A DNA stretch of 64,000 bases, from the NCBI GenBank assembly GCA_963664045.2, contig CAXXGT010000009.1:799394-863393 (forward strand), read 5' to 3'. Of this stretch, positions 44,141 to 54,318 are shown in pieces. The position numbers were made by a program, and so were the translations under genes. A model generated the notes under the pieces. It had not been told where the DNA came from, did no database searches, and worked only from the letters and a program-made list of their open reading frames with translations. Every line of letters begins with the position of its first letter. Position 1 is the first letter of the stretch. This DNA is from JAPPHA01 sp963664045 (GTDB lineage: Bacteria; Pseudomonadota; Alphaproteobacteria; Rhodobacterales; Rhodobacteraceae).

Positions 44141-45454
44141 GTGATTCCCCAGGATCTGATTGCCCGTAAACGCGACGGCAAGGAATTCACGGCCGCGGAA
44201 ATAAGGCATGTCGTTGAAGGAATTGCGTCCGGGGCATTTTCCGATGCGCAGGTCGCCGCGCTCTCAATGGCAGTTTTCCTCAAGGGAATGACCTTCGACG
44301 AACGCCTGGAACTGACGCTCGCGATGCGGGATAGCGGTACGGTATTTCAGTGGGATCTGGACGGACCCGTTCTTGACAAACACTCCACCGGAGGAATCGG
44401 GGATTGTGTTTCGCTGGTCCTCGCGCCTGCGCTGGCTGCATGCGGTGCATTTGTTCCGATGATTTCCGCGCGCGGGCTTGGCCATACGGGCGGCACCGTG
44501 GACAAGCTGGAGGCAATCCCCGGCTATCAGACGAATACAGGCCCCGAGATGTTTCGTTCGGTTGTTTCACGTGTCGGGTGCGCAGTTGTCGGGCAGACAG
44601 GTGAAATTGCGCCCGCGGACGGCAGGCTTTTCGGTATCCGCAATGAAACCGCTACCGTGCCGAGCATCGAACTGATCACGTCGTCCATTCTCTCCAAGAA
44701 ACTCGCGGGCGGCATTGAAGGGCTGGTCCTCGACGTCAAGGTCGGTTCGGGCGCATTCTGCCGGGACAGCAGGGAAGCGGAGGCACTGGCCGGCGAACTC
44801 GTGCGCGTGGCCCGCCGTGCGGAGTGTCCCACGGTTGCGATGTTGACGAGCATGGACCAGCCTCTTGCACCTAACGCGGGTAATGCGCTTGAGGTGAGGT
44901 CGACGCTCGACGTTCTGACCGGCTCGGTGAATGGGATGTCACGACTCCAGAGGCTCACGGAAAAGCTGGGCGGCGAGCTGCTGGCGATCGGCAGAATTGC
45001 AATTTCCGTTGCGGACGGGGAAAACCGGATTCGAGAGTCGATTACATCAGGCAGGGCGGCGGAGACATTCGGCCGCATGGTCCGCGAGTTGGGAGGTCCT
45101 GCAGACATTCTTGAACGAAAACACGACCGTCTCGGCAGATCGCCGGTTCGCTTGCCTGTCCCGGCTCCGGAATCCGGTCATGTCGGATCGATCGATTGCC
45201 GCAGACTGGGGATGGTCGTGGTTGAACTCGGAGGAGGGCGCCGGAGGGCAGGCGACAGAATCGATCATCGGGTAGGACTGGAAGACATTTGCGAAAAAGG
45301 ATCGAGGGTCGAGGAAGGAGACCCCCTCGCATGGATTCACGCGAAGACGCGAGATAACGTCGACAGGCTGCTCCCTGACGTCATGGCCGCCTTTGAAATT
45401 GAACAGGACCGTCAGGGCACCGACAGGTTGATCCGTGGCAGGGTCGCGGAATAG
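44141..45454 (+). CDS. deoA: thymidine phosphorylase
   Basis: The protein (437 residues from GTG 44141) cleaves thymidine with phosphate to thymine and deoxyribose-1-phosphate. It has IARKRDGKEFTAAEI at the start, the signature SARGLGHTGGTVDKLEAIPG, the phosphate site HSTGGIGDCVSLV and KLAGGIEGLVLDVKVGSGAF. A GTG at 44099 would add 14 residues. I prefer 44141 because family members begin just before QxxIxxKRDG and GGAG is well spaced there. The C-terminal domain runs to the TAG at 45454. It stands alone, beside an IS110 copy. Confidence 0.92.
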   Translation: MIPQDLIARKRDGKEFTAAEIRHVVEGIASGAFSDAQVAALSMAVFLKGMTFDERLELTLAMRDSGTVFQWDLDGPVLDKHSTGGIGDCVSLVLAPALAACGAFVPMISARGLGHTGGTVDKLEAIPGYQTNTGPEMFRSVVSRVGCAVVGQTGEIAPADGRLFGIRNETATVPSIELITSSILSKKLAGGIEGLVLDVKVGSGAFCRDSREAEALAGELVRVARRAECPTVAMLTSMDQPLAPNAGNALEVRSTLDVLTGSVNGMSRLQRLTEKLGGELLAIGRIAISVADGENRIRESITSGRAAETFGRMVRELGGPADILERKHDRLGRSPVRLPVPAPESGHVGSIDCRRLGMVVVELGGGRRRAGDRIDHRVGLEDICEKGSRVEEGDPLAWIHAKTRDNVDRLLPDVMAAFEIEQDRQGTDRLIRGRVAE

Positions 45455-45646
45455 CGATCCGACCCGTGATTCCCTTGGCCCATTCGCACGTCGTTTCGAA
45501 GCTGTTCTTGTTGCGTATGGACGTGATCGTCGAGAACCTCACAACCTGGGGCCTGGGACCATCATCCGTTGTGCCACGAGGGTCTCGAGGCAATGCTCGC
45601 CACGCTGGGGATTGCGGTAATCGACTGGCGAGCAAGTTGAAATGCC

Positions 45647-46480
45647 CTAGTAGTTCTCACCTGGATCCCAATGGATGACGCGGGCTTCGACCCAGGTTAC
45701 AAGCGCGAATCCGGTAATTGCCATCAGGGACGCAACGATGATCGTGGCGAAGAGTCGGGGCGTGTCAAACACATACATGCTCTGGAGTATCAGGTAGCCA
45801 ATTCCGGAGTTTGCGCCTATCCATTCACCGACAATAGCCCCAAGGACACACATCGTGACCGAGACCTTGAGGGCCGCAAATGCGTATGGCAGCGCTGCAT
45901 AAAACCTCACCCGGCGGAACACTTGCGTCTTCGAGGCGGACAGCACGTGCATGAGTTCAATCAGCTGGGGATTCACTGCGCGAAATCCTTGCACGGCGTT
46001 AACCAGTGTCGGAAAAAAACAGATCAGCGCCGCAATGAGCACCTTTGGCTCGATGCCATTACCAAGCATGATTTTCAGCACGGGAGCAACGGCAATGATC
46101 GGGATTGTCTTGACGAGGATGGCCACCGGGTAGAACAGATCCTCGACGATCTTGTTGTAGACAAATGATATTGCCACGAGGATTGCGACAACGTTGCCAA
46201 GAAGGAATCCCAGTGCTGCCTCGGTGATCGTGGGTACTGCGTTATGGGCCAAGAGTATCCGGTCATTGTAGAGCGCGACCAGCACGTCTGTCGGTGCCGG
46301 AACCAGATAGATCGGAACCGAAAATACCCGGACGATTCCCTGCCAGATCAGCAAGACAATAGCCAACCCGAGGGTTGCAAGGGCAAGGCTCCTGAGGCCC
46401 CACAGGAATGCGGCGAGCCTTCCACGCAAGCTGTCCAACACGGACGCTTCTGTAATTCGCGCTGAATTCGCGCCTGTCAC
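45647..46480 (-). CDS. ABC transporter permease, NitT/TauT (SsuC) type
   Basis: The 277-residue inner-membrane protein has six hydrophobic segments and the EAA-like coupling loop GFRAVNPQLIELMHVLSASKTQVFRRVRFYAALPYAFAALKVS. YLVPAPTDVLVAL at the front and SGIGYLILQSMYVFDT at the end are typical of permeases for sulfonates, taurine, nitrate or pyrimidine precursors. The GTG start lies four bases after the ATPase stop. With the ATPase and binding protein it forms a complete minus-strand importer operon. Confidence 0.88.
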   Translation of the reverse strand: MTGANSARITEASVLDSLRGRLAAFLWGLRSLALATLGLAIVLLIWQGIVRVFSVPIYLVPAPTDVLVALYNDRILLAHNAVPTITEAALGFLLGNVVAILVAISFVYNKIVEDLFYPVAILVKTIPIIAVAPVLKIMLGNGIEPKVLIAALICFFPTLVNAVQGFRAVNPQLIELMHVLSASKTQVFRRVRFYAALPYAFAALKVSVTMCVLGAIVGEWIGANSGIGYLILQSMYVFDTPRLFATIIVASLMAITGFALVTWVEARVIHWDPGENY

Positions 46481-46484
46481 AGGT

Positions 46485-47252
46485 TCAACCTTTATCCAAC
46501 ATGGCTCGCAATTGCGCCACGTGCCGCCCGAGTTCCGGCGAATCCTTCACGGAGATCTGCCTGTCCTCGGGAAGCTCCACTGGAATCGTTCCGGCAATCC
46601 TGCTCGGTCGGCGGCTCATCACGGCAACGCGTTGCGACAGGAATGCAGCCTCCTGAAGGGAATGGGTAACGAACACAATCGTCATGCCGGTTTCCTTCCA
46701 AATCCGCAGGATTTCGACGTTGAGCGTATCCCGCACCAATTCATCCAGCGCCCCGAACGGTTCATCCATCAACAGGATCCTCGGCCGGGTAACCAACGCC
46801 CGGGCGATGGAAACCCGCTGGCGCATTCCTCCGGAGAGCTGGGACGGATAAGCGTTCTCGAACCCGTCCAGTTCTACGAGCTTCAGAGCGTCGCGCGGAG
46901 ACATCGCCTCGGACGGTCGCTGGATCTGCGGTCCCACCTCGAGAGGCATGCTTACATTCGCCACCACGGTCTCCCACGGCATCAGCACGGACTGCTGAAA
47001 GACCATGCTCACGGCACGTTGCCTTCTGGCGTCCGCTGGTGCCACGCCCAAGACTTCCACATTCCCGGTCGTTGGCGGGAGGATATCCGCGATGACGCGC
47101 AACAGCGTCGACTTTCCGCAACCGGAATGTCCGACGAGTGAAACGAACTCGCCTTCCCGCACCGTCAACGATACTTCGCTGATCGCTTCAATTGCGCCGT
47201 CGCCCGTTCCGAAGGTCACGGAAACCTGGCTGAGATCTATGGCGACTGGCAT
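46485..47252 (-). CDS. ABC transporter ATP-binding protein, NitT/TauT type
   Basis: A 255-residue ATPase: Walker A GHSGCGKSTLL, Q-loop MVFQQSVLMPWE, signature LSGGMRQRVSIARAL, Walker B ILLMDEPFGALD and switch His in FVTHSLQEAAFLS. It energises the permease 4 bases downstream. The binding-protein gene is 61 bases upstream. The MPWETVVANV segment is typical of the taurine/nitrate group. Confidence 0.92.
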   Translation of the reverse strand: MPVAIDLSQVSVTFGTGDGAIEAISEVSLTVREGEFVSLVGHSGCGKSTLLRVIADILPPTTGNVEVLGVAPADARRQRAVSMVFQQSVLMPWETVVANVSMPLEVGPQIQRPSEAMSPRDALKLVELDGFENAYPSQLSGGMRQRVSIARALVTRPRILLMDEPFGALDELVRDTLNVEILRIWKETGMTIVFVTHSLQEAAFLSQRVAVMSRRPSRIAGTIPVELPEDRQISVKDSPELGRHVAQLRAMLDKG

Positions 47253-47313
47253 CTCGTAACTAGTTCCACCCGCCGGATTTTCCCGGATGCCCGGATGGCA
47301 GGGCGGTTTGCAA

Positions 47314-48312
47314 CTAACGCTTGGTTGTTTCTACCGAATCGAGAATTCGGCTATCGAACACGTCCGCATGCGTCATGCTGCTATCGATTTCCCCGATTGC
47401 AATGTAGGTGTCCAGCGTCTGCTGCCAGCGATCCGATGATACGTTTCCGAATCCGAATTCCTTGGTTTCGTCCGTGTAGATGTACTCCGAAATCATCACG
47501 TCGAGGGCGGCGCGTTGTTTTTCAGGATCAAGCGCGGGTGCGTAATTTACCAGGACGTCGATCGCCTCGTCCGGATTGTCGGCGGCGAATGACCATCCTG
47601 CATCCACTCCTTCCAGGTATGCAGCCAGAAGATCAGCCTTTTCGTCAAGCGTCGGCTTGGCTGCAATCAGGTAGTTGGACTGGAATTGCAGACCGTTGTC
47701 CCAAATTGCCTGCGCGTTGAATCCGCCGGGATTCGTGACGACCGGTTCCAGGGCGGCAGTGTTGGTCGGCCAAGCACCGACAACATCGACCTGGTCCTGC
47801 AAGAGGGCAGGGACCTGGGCCTGGACAAACGTAATGTCCTCAAGTTTCAGGCCATTGTAATCAAGGATGGCGATTATCTGGGGGAGGGCACTCTGTGCTG
47901 ATCCGATTCGCTTTCCCTTCCAATCCTTGATGCTCTTGATGTTCTTGTCTCCCAAGGAAAAGTATGTCAGCGGCGCTTTCTGGAAAGTGGCGGCGAAAGA
48001 GATGATCGGCAGCTTGTTATTTGCCGCATACATGATCTGCGGAGCGTAGCCGACTGCGATGTCGACCGTCCCTCCCAACAGTTCCTGAATCGCGTTCGCA
48101 GCGGGTCCGCCCGGCAGCAACTCAACGTCCAGGCCGCGATCGGCGAAATAACCCTTCTCCAGCGCAACCACCTCGCCGATGCTGCCCGCATCAACCAGCC
48201 AGCTCAACTGGACGCTGAGTGGTGCATGCTGGGCTGCGACCGATGAGCCCCAAAGTGCCGCTGCCGTGCAGCAGGCGGCTAACCCCGTTAGAAGTGTTCG
48301 TCTTGTTCGCAT
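47314..48312 (-). CDS. ABC transporter substrate-binding protein (NMT1/THI5-like, NitT/TauT group)
   Basis: A 332-residue periplasmic protein with an N-terminal signal (MRTRRTLLTGLAACCTAAALWGSSVAAQ). The binding fold follows: LSWLVDAGSIGEVVALEKGYFADRGLDVELLPGGPAANAIQELLGGTVDIAVGYAPQIMYA. This pattern is shared by binding proteins for sulfonates, nitrate and pyrimidine or riboflavin precursors; the ligand cannot be read from it. I use ATG 48312, which follows GGGAGG, not the upstream in-frame start. The divergent sulfatase gene hints at an organosulfur ligand, which is inference. Confidence 0.88.
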   Translation of the reverse strand: MRTRRTLLTGLAACCTAAALWGSSVAAQHAPLSVQLSWLVDAGSIGEVVALEKGYFADRGLDVELLPGGPAANAIQELLGGTVDIAVGYAPQIMYAANNKLPIISFAATFQKAPLTYFSLGDKNIKSIKDWKGKRIGSAQSALPQIIAILDYNGLKLEDITFVQAQVPALLQDQVDVVGAWPTNTAALEPVVTNPGGFNAQAIWDNGLQFQSNYLIAAKPTLDEKADLLAAYLEGVDAGWSFAADNPDEAIDVLVNYAPALDPEKQRAALDVMISEYIYTDETKEFGFGNVSSDRWQQTLDTYIAIGEIDSSMTHADVFDSRILDSVETTKR

Positions 48313-49071
48313 TTTACGTTCCTCCCGAGATGCATGTTTCAAATGCGACGCTAGCTTAGAACTTGGACTAAAGGAAGCCCTGTGAAGGGTGCCCGGACCA
48401 CGTCAAACCTGACAACTGCGGGGTCAGGAGAGTCGGGGAACTGTCAAAGGACCGGCCGAACGTGATTTCGGGCCGCATGACCGGGGCCATGGGCGCGGCG
48501 GTTTTCCGCAGGACCCGGAAAAGTCACGGGATCCGCGACATGCTGTGCTGGTCCCAACCGGTTCACTGCGCGCCAATCGTTTTTCCATGATCATCAGAGA
48601 CGGAGATGCCTTCGCTTGCCAATCGATCGTTCGACCAGGCCGGAGATCGGTCAACCCATCCCGGTTTCAACGTTTGAGCAAGGCCAAATTCGAAACGGGC
48701 GCGCCGGTTTTCCCGGGAGTGGAAGTGATGACGATGAGGCCGGCCGCTCGGGAAAAGTTATTTTTTGCATTCCCGGGCGATGTTAATGAATGCGCCATGT
48801 CTGCGATTCCCTTGTACCTTTCGCGCTTGGCACCCAGCATGAATTCCGTCAATTCGGGAGGGCGCGACGCGGTGAGATTTGTTCGCCAGAAACCGGCGGC
48901 AGACCGGTGCGCAATTTCGAAATCCTATTTGGAGCCCGATCAAGCGCAGCATCCCGAACGCAATCCGCCTCGGCGGTCGCCGTCGATGCCGTGCGCCGGA
49001 CCGCACAATCGAGTCACGTCCTCACAGCCCGGTGCGCATCGCGCGGTTAATCCTGACGAAAGAGAACGAAC
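48313..49071. promoter_or_regulatory. 759-bp divergent intergenic region between binding-protein and sulfatase genes
   Basis: No convincing gene is seen on either strand; the open frames here lack homology. It should contain promoters for both directions. An AT-rich patch (around 48756-48770, AAAAGTTATTTTTTGCAT) stands out from the GC-rich background and is a plausible promoter area for the sulfatase side. Confidence 0.4.
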
Positions 49072-51279
49072 ATGAGCGATTTTCCGGGTAAGATCGGTCG
49101 TACGATCAGTGAATCGACGCCTTGGTGGCCGAGCCCGCCGGACCGCGACAAGGTCCTGCCAAACATCGTCACGATACTTTTCGATGATACGGGTTGGGCC
49201 GATTTCGGCTGTTACGGCTCGGAGATCCGCACGCCGAATATTGACTCGCTCGCAGCCTCCGGCCTTCGCTACACCAATTTTCACGTGACACCGTTGTGTT
49301 CGCCGACGAGGGCATGCCTCCTGACGGGTCGGAACCACCACAACGTGGGCATGCGGTGCCTTTCCGACACGGACACGGGATTTCCCAACGGCCGCGGTGC
49401 CGTCGACAGGAACGTCCCACTCCTTCCTGAAATGTTGCGTGAACTAGGTTACGCCACCTATATGGTTGGCAAGTGGCACCTGACGCCATCGGAGGAAATC
49501 ACCTCCGCCGGCCCCTATAGCAACTGGCCTGTATCTCGCGGGTTCGATCGCTTTTACGGCTTTCTCGGAGGGTGTACGGATCAGTACGCGCCAGAACTCG
49601 TTCAGGACAATCACATGGTCGACCCGCCGCTCCGCGCAGGTTACCACTTGTCGGAAGATCTGTGCGACAGGGCAATCAGCTATTTTCGCGACCATGCAAG
49701 CATCCGGAAGACCACGCCCTTCTACATGCATTTCTGCTTTGGCGCGACACATGCTCCCATTCAGGTTCACCGCGATTACGTAGACAAGTACGACGGGGTC
49801 TTTGACACGGGTTGGGACCAGGCCCGGGAAGATCGCCTTGCCCGACAGGTCGAACTCGGTCTGGTCCCGGAGACCACGAAACTGGTTCCGCGCAATCCGG
49901 GAGTCCCGGAATGGTCCAGCCTTTCCGGCGATGAGCGGCGGCTTTTCTCGCGCCTTCAGGCGGCTTATGCAGGCTTTCTGGATCATTCCGACGCGCAGAT
50001 CGGACGCCTAATCGGCGAGTTGAAGCGCCTGGATCTCCATGACAATACCATTTTCATGGTTTTTTCCGACAATGGCGCCTCCATGGAAGGCGGGCTCACC
50101 GGTGCTGTGGACTGCAATGCGGCATACTCAGGCGAAGCTGAACCGGTATCAGAAATGGTCAAGCGTCTTCACGATGTAGGAGGGGTGTCGGGACCATCCC
50201 ACTACCCGGAAGGCTGGGCCATGGCTGGCAACACGCCTTTCCGGCGTTACAAGCAATTTGTGGACCTCGGCGGAGTCCGGTCACCCCTGGTCCTCAGTTG
50301 GCCGATGGGTTTGCGGAACACAGGAGAGGTCCGCCACCAGTTCCTGCACGTGGTCGACGTGGCACCTACCCTTATGGACCTTGCCGGCGAGCGGCATGGT
50401 GCCGCATTCGACGGAGCCAGTTTTCGTGCGACACTGGCGGACCAGGACGCGCCTGCACCGCGCAATGTTCAGCATTGGGAAATGTTTGGCCGCCGTGCCG
50501 TCTTTTGCGATGGGTGGAAGGCCGTGTCCGAACACGAAAAGGGTGACGACTACGCCGCAGACGTCTGGCAACTTTACGATACGAACAACGATTTTTCAGA
50601 AAGTACCGACCTTGCCGCGCTGTATCCGGACAAGCTGGCACAATTGCAGGATATCTGGTGGCAGGAGGCGGAAGCGAACAGTGTCATGCCGCTCGACGAC
50701 CGTACTCTGGTGGACATTATCACCTTCCGGCAACCCAGCGGATTGATGGGTGAGCGCGAGATAACATTTCATCCGGGGCAGGGGCACATCTCGCATGTGA
50801 GCATGATTACCTCCAGTGAAAGGTCCATGGAGATCACTGCCCATTTCAACGGCCCCCTTCAAGGTGAAGAAGGCGTTCTGGTTGCCGCTGGCGACAGGAT
50901 CGGCGGCTACTCGCTCTACGTCAAAGATGGAAAGCTGACCTACGAATACATACGGCTCAGGGACCGTCGCCAATTGTCCGGCACGTTGCCTTCGGAAACA
51001 CGTACCTGCAGGCTTGTAAACCGCCTGGACGCCGACAGGCGAATCCACGCACAGCTGTTTGCCGAAGGCAAATTGGTTGCTGAAGCGGGAGTCGGTGATG
51101 CGTCCCGTCATCTTTCCTTTTGGGGTCTCGACATAGGTCGCGACGCAGCCGTACCCGTCAGCGATGCGTACGAAGCACCCTTCGAATTCCCCCAGGCAAA
51201 ACTCGATCGAATCGAAATGCGGTTCTTCGAGAATCCTGACCCGGAAAATGTCGCACAAATGGCAAGAGTTGCTGAATAG
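49072..51279 (+). CDS. sulfatase (arylsulfatase A family, formylglycine type)
   Basis: A 735-residue sulfatase. Metal-binding Asp38-Asp39 (TILFDDTGWADFGCYGS) and the formylglycine signature with Cys76 (LCSPTRACLLTGR) are intact, so Cys76 would be converted to formylglycine by a maturase not seen here. GKWHLTPSEE and FVFSDNGASMEGG-type metal ligands follow. The C-terminal 200 residues form a beta-rich domain seen in long arylsulfatases. No signal peptide is visible, so it may act in the cytoplasm on imported sulfate esters, which would fit the neighbouring importer. Confidence 0.92.
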   Translation: MSDFPGKIGRTISESTPWWPSPPDRDKVLPNIVTILFDDTGWADFGCYGSEIRTPNIDSLAASGLRYTNFHVTPLCSPTRACLLTGRNHHNVGMRCLSDTDTGFPNGRGAVDRNVPLLPEMLRELGYATYMVGKWHLTPSEEITSAGPYSNWPVSRGFDRFYGFLGGCTDQYAPELVQDNHMVDPPLRAGYHLSEDLCDRAISYFRDHASIRKTTPFYMHFCFGATHAPIQVHRDYVDKYDGVFDTGWDQAREDRLARQVELGLVPETTKLVPRNPGVPEWSSLSGDERRLFSRLQAAYAGFLDHSDAQIGRLIGELKRLDLHDNTIFMVFSDNGASMEGGLTGAVDCNAAYSGEAEPVSEMVKRLHDVGGVSGPSHYPEGWAMAGNTPFRRYKQFVDLGGVRSPLVLSWPMGLRNTGEVRHQFLHVVDVAPTLMDLAGERHGAAFDGASFRATLADQDAPAPRNVQHWEMFGRRAVFCDGWKAVSEHEKGDDYAADVWQLYDTNNDFSESTDLAALYPDKLAQLQDIWWQEAEANSVMPLDDRTLVDIITFRQPSGLMGEREITFHPGQGHISHVSMITSSERSMEITAHFNGPLQGEEGVLVAAGDRIGGYSLYVKDGKLTYEYIRLRDRRQLSGTLPSETRTCRLVNRLDADRRIHAQLFAEGKLVAEAGVGDASRHLSFWGLDIGRDAAVPVSDAYEAPFEFPQAKLDRIEMRFFENPDPENVAQMARVAE

Positions 51280-52210
51280 GTTGCACGCCCTCGACGTTGG
51301 CAAAGGAGGAATCTCCAACACTTGTCCTCTCACCGCCGCCCAAGTTCAGTGGTCCCGACATCGGGTGGTGATCATGTGCACCCTTTCTTGACGCGTGTCT
51401 TGCCAAGTCGGAATGATGATTGTCAGGACATGTTGCGTCTCCGTTCACCTCGCCGGTTGCCGAGTTCGGAACGTCTTTCACACTCGGTCGCGATTGCAGC
51501 GCACCCACTTTTCATCCCGTCGCCGTCCGGCACGTTGCCGGAGGCAGACCCCAATCCCGCTTGCTGTGCGGGTTACGTTCCGAGCGGAGGGAACGGGTGA
51601 CGGTTGTCGATCCTGTCGTGTAACGGGTCCTGATCCGGGGTAGCGGCTTCGGGCCAAAGGATGCGGAAGCGGCACCGGAGAGAGCGTTGCGGCGCCGGCC
51701 ACCGTCCACGCAAGAACACCCGTGCCGCACCCGGGGAACCGGTCATGGTGACCGGTTCCCCGCCTACAGTCAGGCAGTTCGGCGCCCAGGTCCACCCCGC
51801 TCTGATGGCGGCGGATGTGTCGACGGGGTCGGGTCTTCATCTGCAAGCGGTGCTGCGTCCAGGTCATTCTCTGCGCGTGGTGCGGTCACGGTCATCAGGA
51901 CTGCTTGAAGTCCAACCACCTGCACGCGAACACCGAGACGGGGGCGCTATGGCCGGTACAACATGTTCGACAAACCGAAAAAAGACCTCTGGCTCTGACC
52001 ACTCAGAAAAGGCTGGAAAAGAACTCTCAACAAGTGAGAATCACCCCAACCCCGAACGTTTACCAATCCGTGCCGGCGGGGTCGCGTGTTTGCGGCTTTG
52101 AAAGGTCTTGTATTTGTTGCAAATACCACAAGACTTGACCCTATGAATCTCCCGTTGTGAGCGATCCGGGTCAAGAACGGAAGCCGGGAACCTGCACAAG
52201 ACGGGGAGCG
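51280..52210. other. 931-bp gene-free stretch between sulfatase and tRNA-Glu
   Basis: Open frames here are scattered and show no recognisable homology. Repeated Arg/Pro-rich translations in several frames are typical of GC-rich non-coding DNA. It ends next to a tRNA gene, a common integration site, but I see no integrase or duplicated tRNA end. Confidence 0.4.
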
Positions 52211-52285
52211 TGGCAGTCCCTACGGGAATCGAACCCGTCTTTCCAGATTGAAAATCTGGCGTCCTAACCGATAGACGAAGGGACC
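52211..52285 (-). tRNA. tRNA-Glu (TTC anticodon)
   Basis: The minus strand folds as a standard 75-nt tRNA. The acceptor stem begins GGTCCCT and pairs with AGGGACT (last pair G-U). The D-arm is followed by the anticodon stem CCAGA/TCTGG enclosing TTTTCAA, giving anticodon TTC. The T-loop reads GGTTCGATTCC, and the CCA end is encoded (52211-52213). Confidence 0.97.
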
Positions 52286-52392
52286 GTCCTGATCGTGGCG
52301 AAGCTATTATTCGCAGGCAGGTCATCTGACAAGCAAAATTTGGACTCAACATCAAGGCAAAGGCATGGGCCGACCGAATCGTGCTGACTCGA

Positions 52393-54156
52393 TCAGCTGT
52401 TTGCAAGGGCGGCATCATCCACGATCAGCCGCACGTTTCGACCGTTCCAATCGCTGATCTCCAAACGACCCGCAACGTGGAGTACCTTGCCGGAATGATC
52501 AAGAAACGCCTGTCCCAGCGATCCATCGAACGCCCTGAACGCCATGGCCCTGACCCGGCTGCCCGTGCTCTCACCCTGAAGGGTCATCATGAGATGGTTT
52601 CGCGACTGACCCACGGGCTTCAGGTATCTCGCGGAAACCCTTGGAAATGCCAACCTGGGAGCTGGCGCCGACGGACCGAATGGGCCGGCGGACTCAAGTT
52701 GTTCGACGAGGTCGACGCTCGCTGCCCCCGGCTCCATGGCCGCCGTGATCACCAGGTCTGAAGGGCCAACCCGGCCCGCACCCTGCTGCTCCAACAATTC
52801 GCCCAGTCGATTCATGGCAGGAACCAGCTTGTCCCTGATGACGGTAAGGCCGACGGCCATCCTGTGTCCGCCGCCGCGGACGAGCAGTCCCTCGTTGAGG
52901 CAAGTCAGGACGGCTTGGCCGAGATCGATTCCGGACACTGATCGCCCCGACCCTTTACCCGTGTCTCCATCGAATCCGATGACGACCGCCGGTCGATTCG
53001 TGGTTGCGGAGAGTCGTCCGGCAGCGAGTCCGACTATTCCCGGGTGCCAGCCGTCTGCTGCCGCCCAGAAAAGCGGGTTCTCAAGACCTCGGTCGGTTGC
53101 GATGGAAATGGCTTCTTCCGTGACCTCGTCCGTCAGTTTCCGGCGCACTTCGTTGAGTGCTTCGAGTTCTTCGGCAATGGTCAGGGCTTCGGCCCGTGTC
53201 CTCGCAGACAACAGCCGCAGCCCGAGACTCGAACGCCCGATCCTGCCTGCGGCATTGATGCGTGGGCCCAGCACATATCCAAGGTGGTATGATGTCGGAG
53301 GGGAATTGATCTTTGCAACGTCTGCAAGTGCTGCGAGCCCGGCGCGGCGGCGGCGGGCGAGAACCCTGAGGCCCGATCGCACAAAAGCCCGATTGACACC
53401 GAGAAGTGGTGAGACATCGGCGATGGTTGCGAGAGCGACGAGATCCAGCATTTCAAGCAAGTTCGGGCCGGTTGTGGATGATTCTCGCAAAAGGCGATTG
53501 GCAGCCACCAAGACCATGAAGACAACCGCCGCCGCACAGAGATGCTGGAATTCTCCTGACTCATCCTGACGATTCGGGTTTACGACTGCAGCCGCCGGGG
53601 GGAGAACCTCGCTACCGAGGTGGTGATCAATGACCAGGACGTCCACCGAACCCGCCGCGGAAATTGCTTCATGTGCATGGGTTCCGCAGTCCACGCAAAT
53701 GATCAGGTCGTGGTCAATTGCGAGTTCCCGCATGATCGCTTCACTTGGGCCAAACCCGTCCTTTGTCCGGTCAGGAACGTGAAAGTCGGGTTCAAGATCG
53801 AAGTGCCGGAACCATTCGATCAGTTGCGCTGCCGACGCAGCGCCGTCGACATCATAATCCGCGAGAATTGCAACTCTCTGGCGGCCCCTGAGCGCAGCTA
53901 TCAGTCGTTCTGCGGCACGGTCGGCGTCCAGCAAGCGTGATGGATCAGCCAAAAGGTCCCGTATCTTCGGATTAAGGTAATCGCCGGCGTATTCCGGAGG
54001 CACGCCGGCCATGGTCAGCACCCTGGCAACCGGCTCGGGCATGCCCGTTTCCTGGACCATCCGCAGCGACAAGCGGTCTGCGGCCGGGTCGAGACCGATC
54101 CAACGGCGTCCAGTCAGGGACTGTCCGACTCCCAGAAAGGCTTCGCCACTAGACAT
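52393..54156 (-). CDS. recJ: single-stranded-DNA-specific exonuclease RecJ
   Basis: The 587-residue protein is the 5'-3' ssDNA exonuclease of recombination and mismatch repair. DHH-family motifs are in order: VAILADYDVDGAASAAQL (motif I), LIICVDCGTHAHEAIS (motif II/III), VLVIDHHLGSEVLP (DHH), and the DHHA1 motif GGGHRMAVG near 470. An OB-like domain follows. I start at ATG 54156 (MSSGEAFLGVGQSLTGRRW), where family homology begins. It follows glpX on the same strand, an arrangement common in alphaproteobacteria. Confidence 0.94.
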   Translation of the reverse strand: MSSGEAFLGVGQSLTGRRWIGLDPAADRLSLRMVQETGMPEPVARVLTMAGVPPEYAGDYLNPKIRDLLADPSRLLDADRAAERLIAALRGRQRVAILADYDVDGAASAAQLIEWFRHFDLEPDFHVPDRTKDGFGPSEAIMRELAIDHDLIICVDCGTHAHEAISAAGSVDVLVIDHHLGSEVLPPAAAVVNPNRQDESGEFQHLCAAAVVFMVLVAANRLLRESSTTGPNLLEMLDLVALATIADVSPLLGVNRAFVRSGLRVLARRRRAGLAALADVAKINSPPTSYHLGYVLGPRINAAGRIGRSSLGLRLLSARTRAEALTIAEELEALNEVRRKLTDEVTEEAISIATDRGLENPLFWAAADGWHPGIVGLAAGRLSATTNRPAVVIGFDGDTGKGSGRSVSGIDLGQAVLTCLNEGLLVRGGGHRMAVGLTVIRDKLVPAMNRLGELLEQQGAGRVGPSDLVITAAMEPGAASVDLVEQLESAGPFGPSAPAPRLAFPRVSARYLKPVGQSRNHLMMTLQGESTGSRVRAMAFRAFDGSLGQAFLDHSGKVLHVAGRLEISDWNGRNVRLIVDDAALANS

Positions 54157-54318
54157 GTCTGTTGAATGGCGCTTTCTGGTCCGGAGCAGCACAGGGGACG
54201 TATCCGGACGAGACGTCCAGTTCGCCTGGCTGGGTTGGCAAAACACTGTTTTGCGAAGGGAATCCCGCGCGATCCCGGATGGCCGGGAAATGGCAAGGGT
54301 TCGCGATTTCCGGAGTGC

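Noticed and set aside
48545..49075. 176-codon plus-strand frame upstream of the sulfatase
   Set aside because: No homology and it ends across the sulfatase start; treated as intergenic DNA.
51280..52210. Integrated element at the tRNA-Glu gene
   Set aside because: No integrase, no duplicated tRNA 3' end and no mobile genes were found in the adjacent gene-free stretch.
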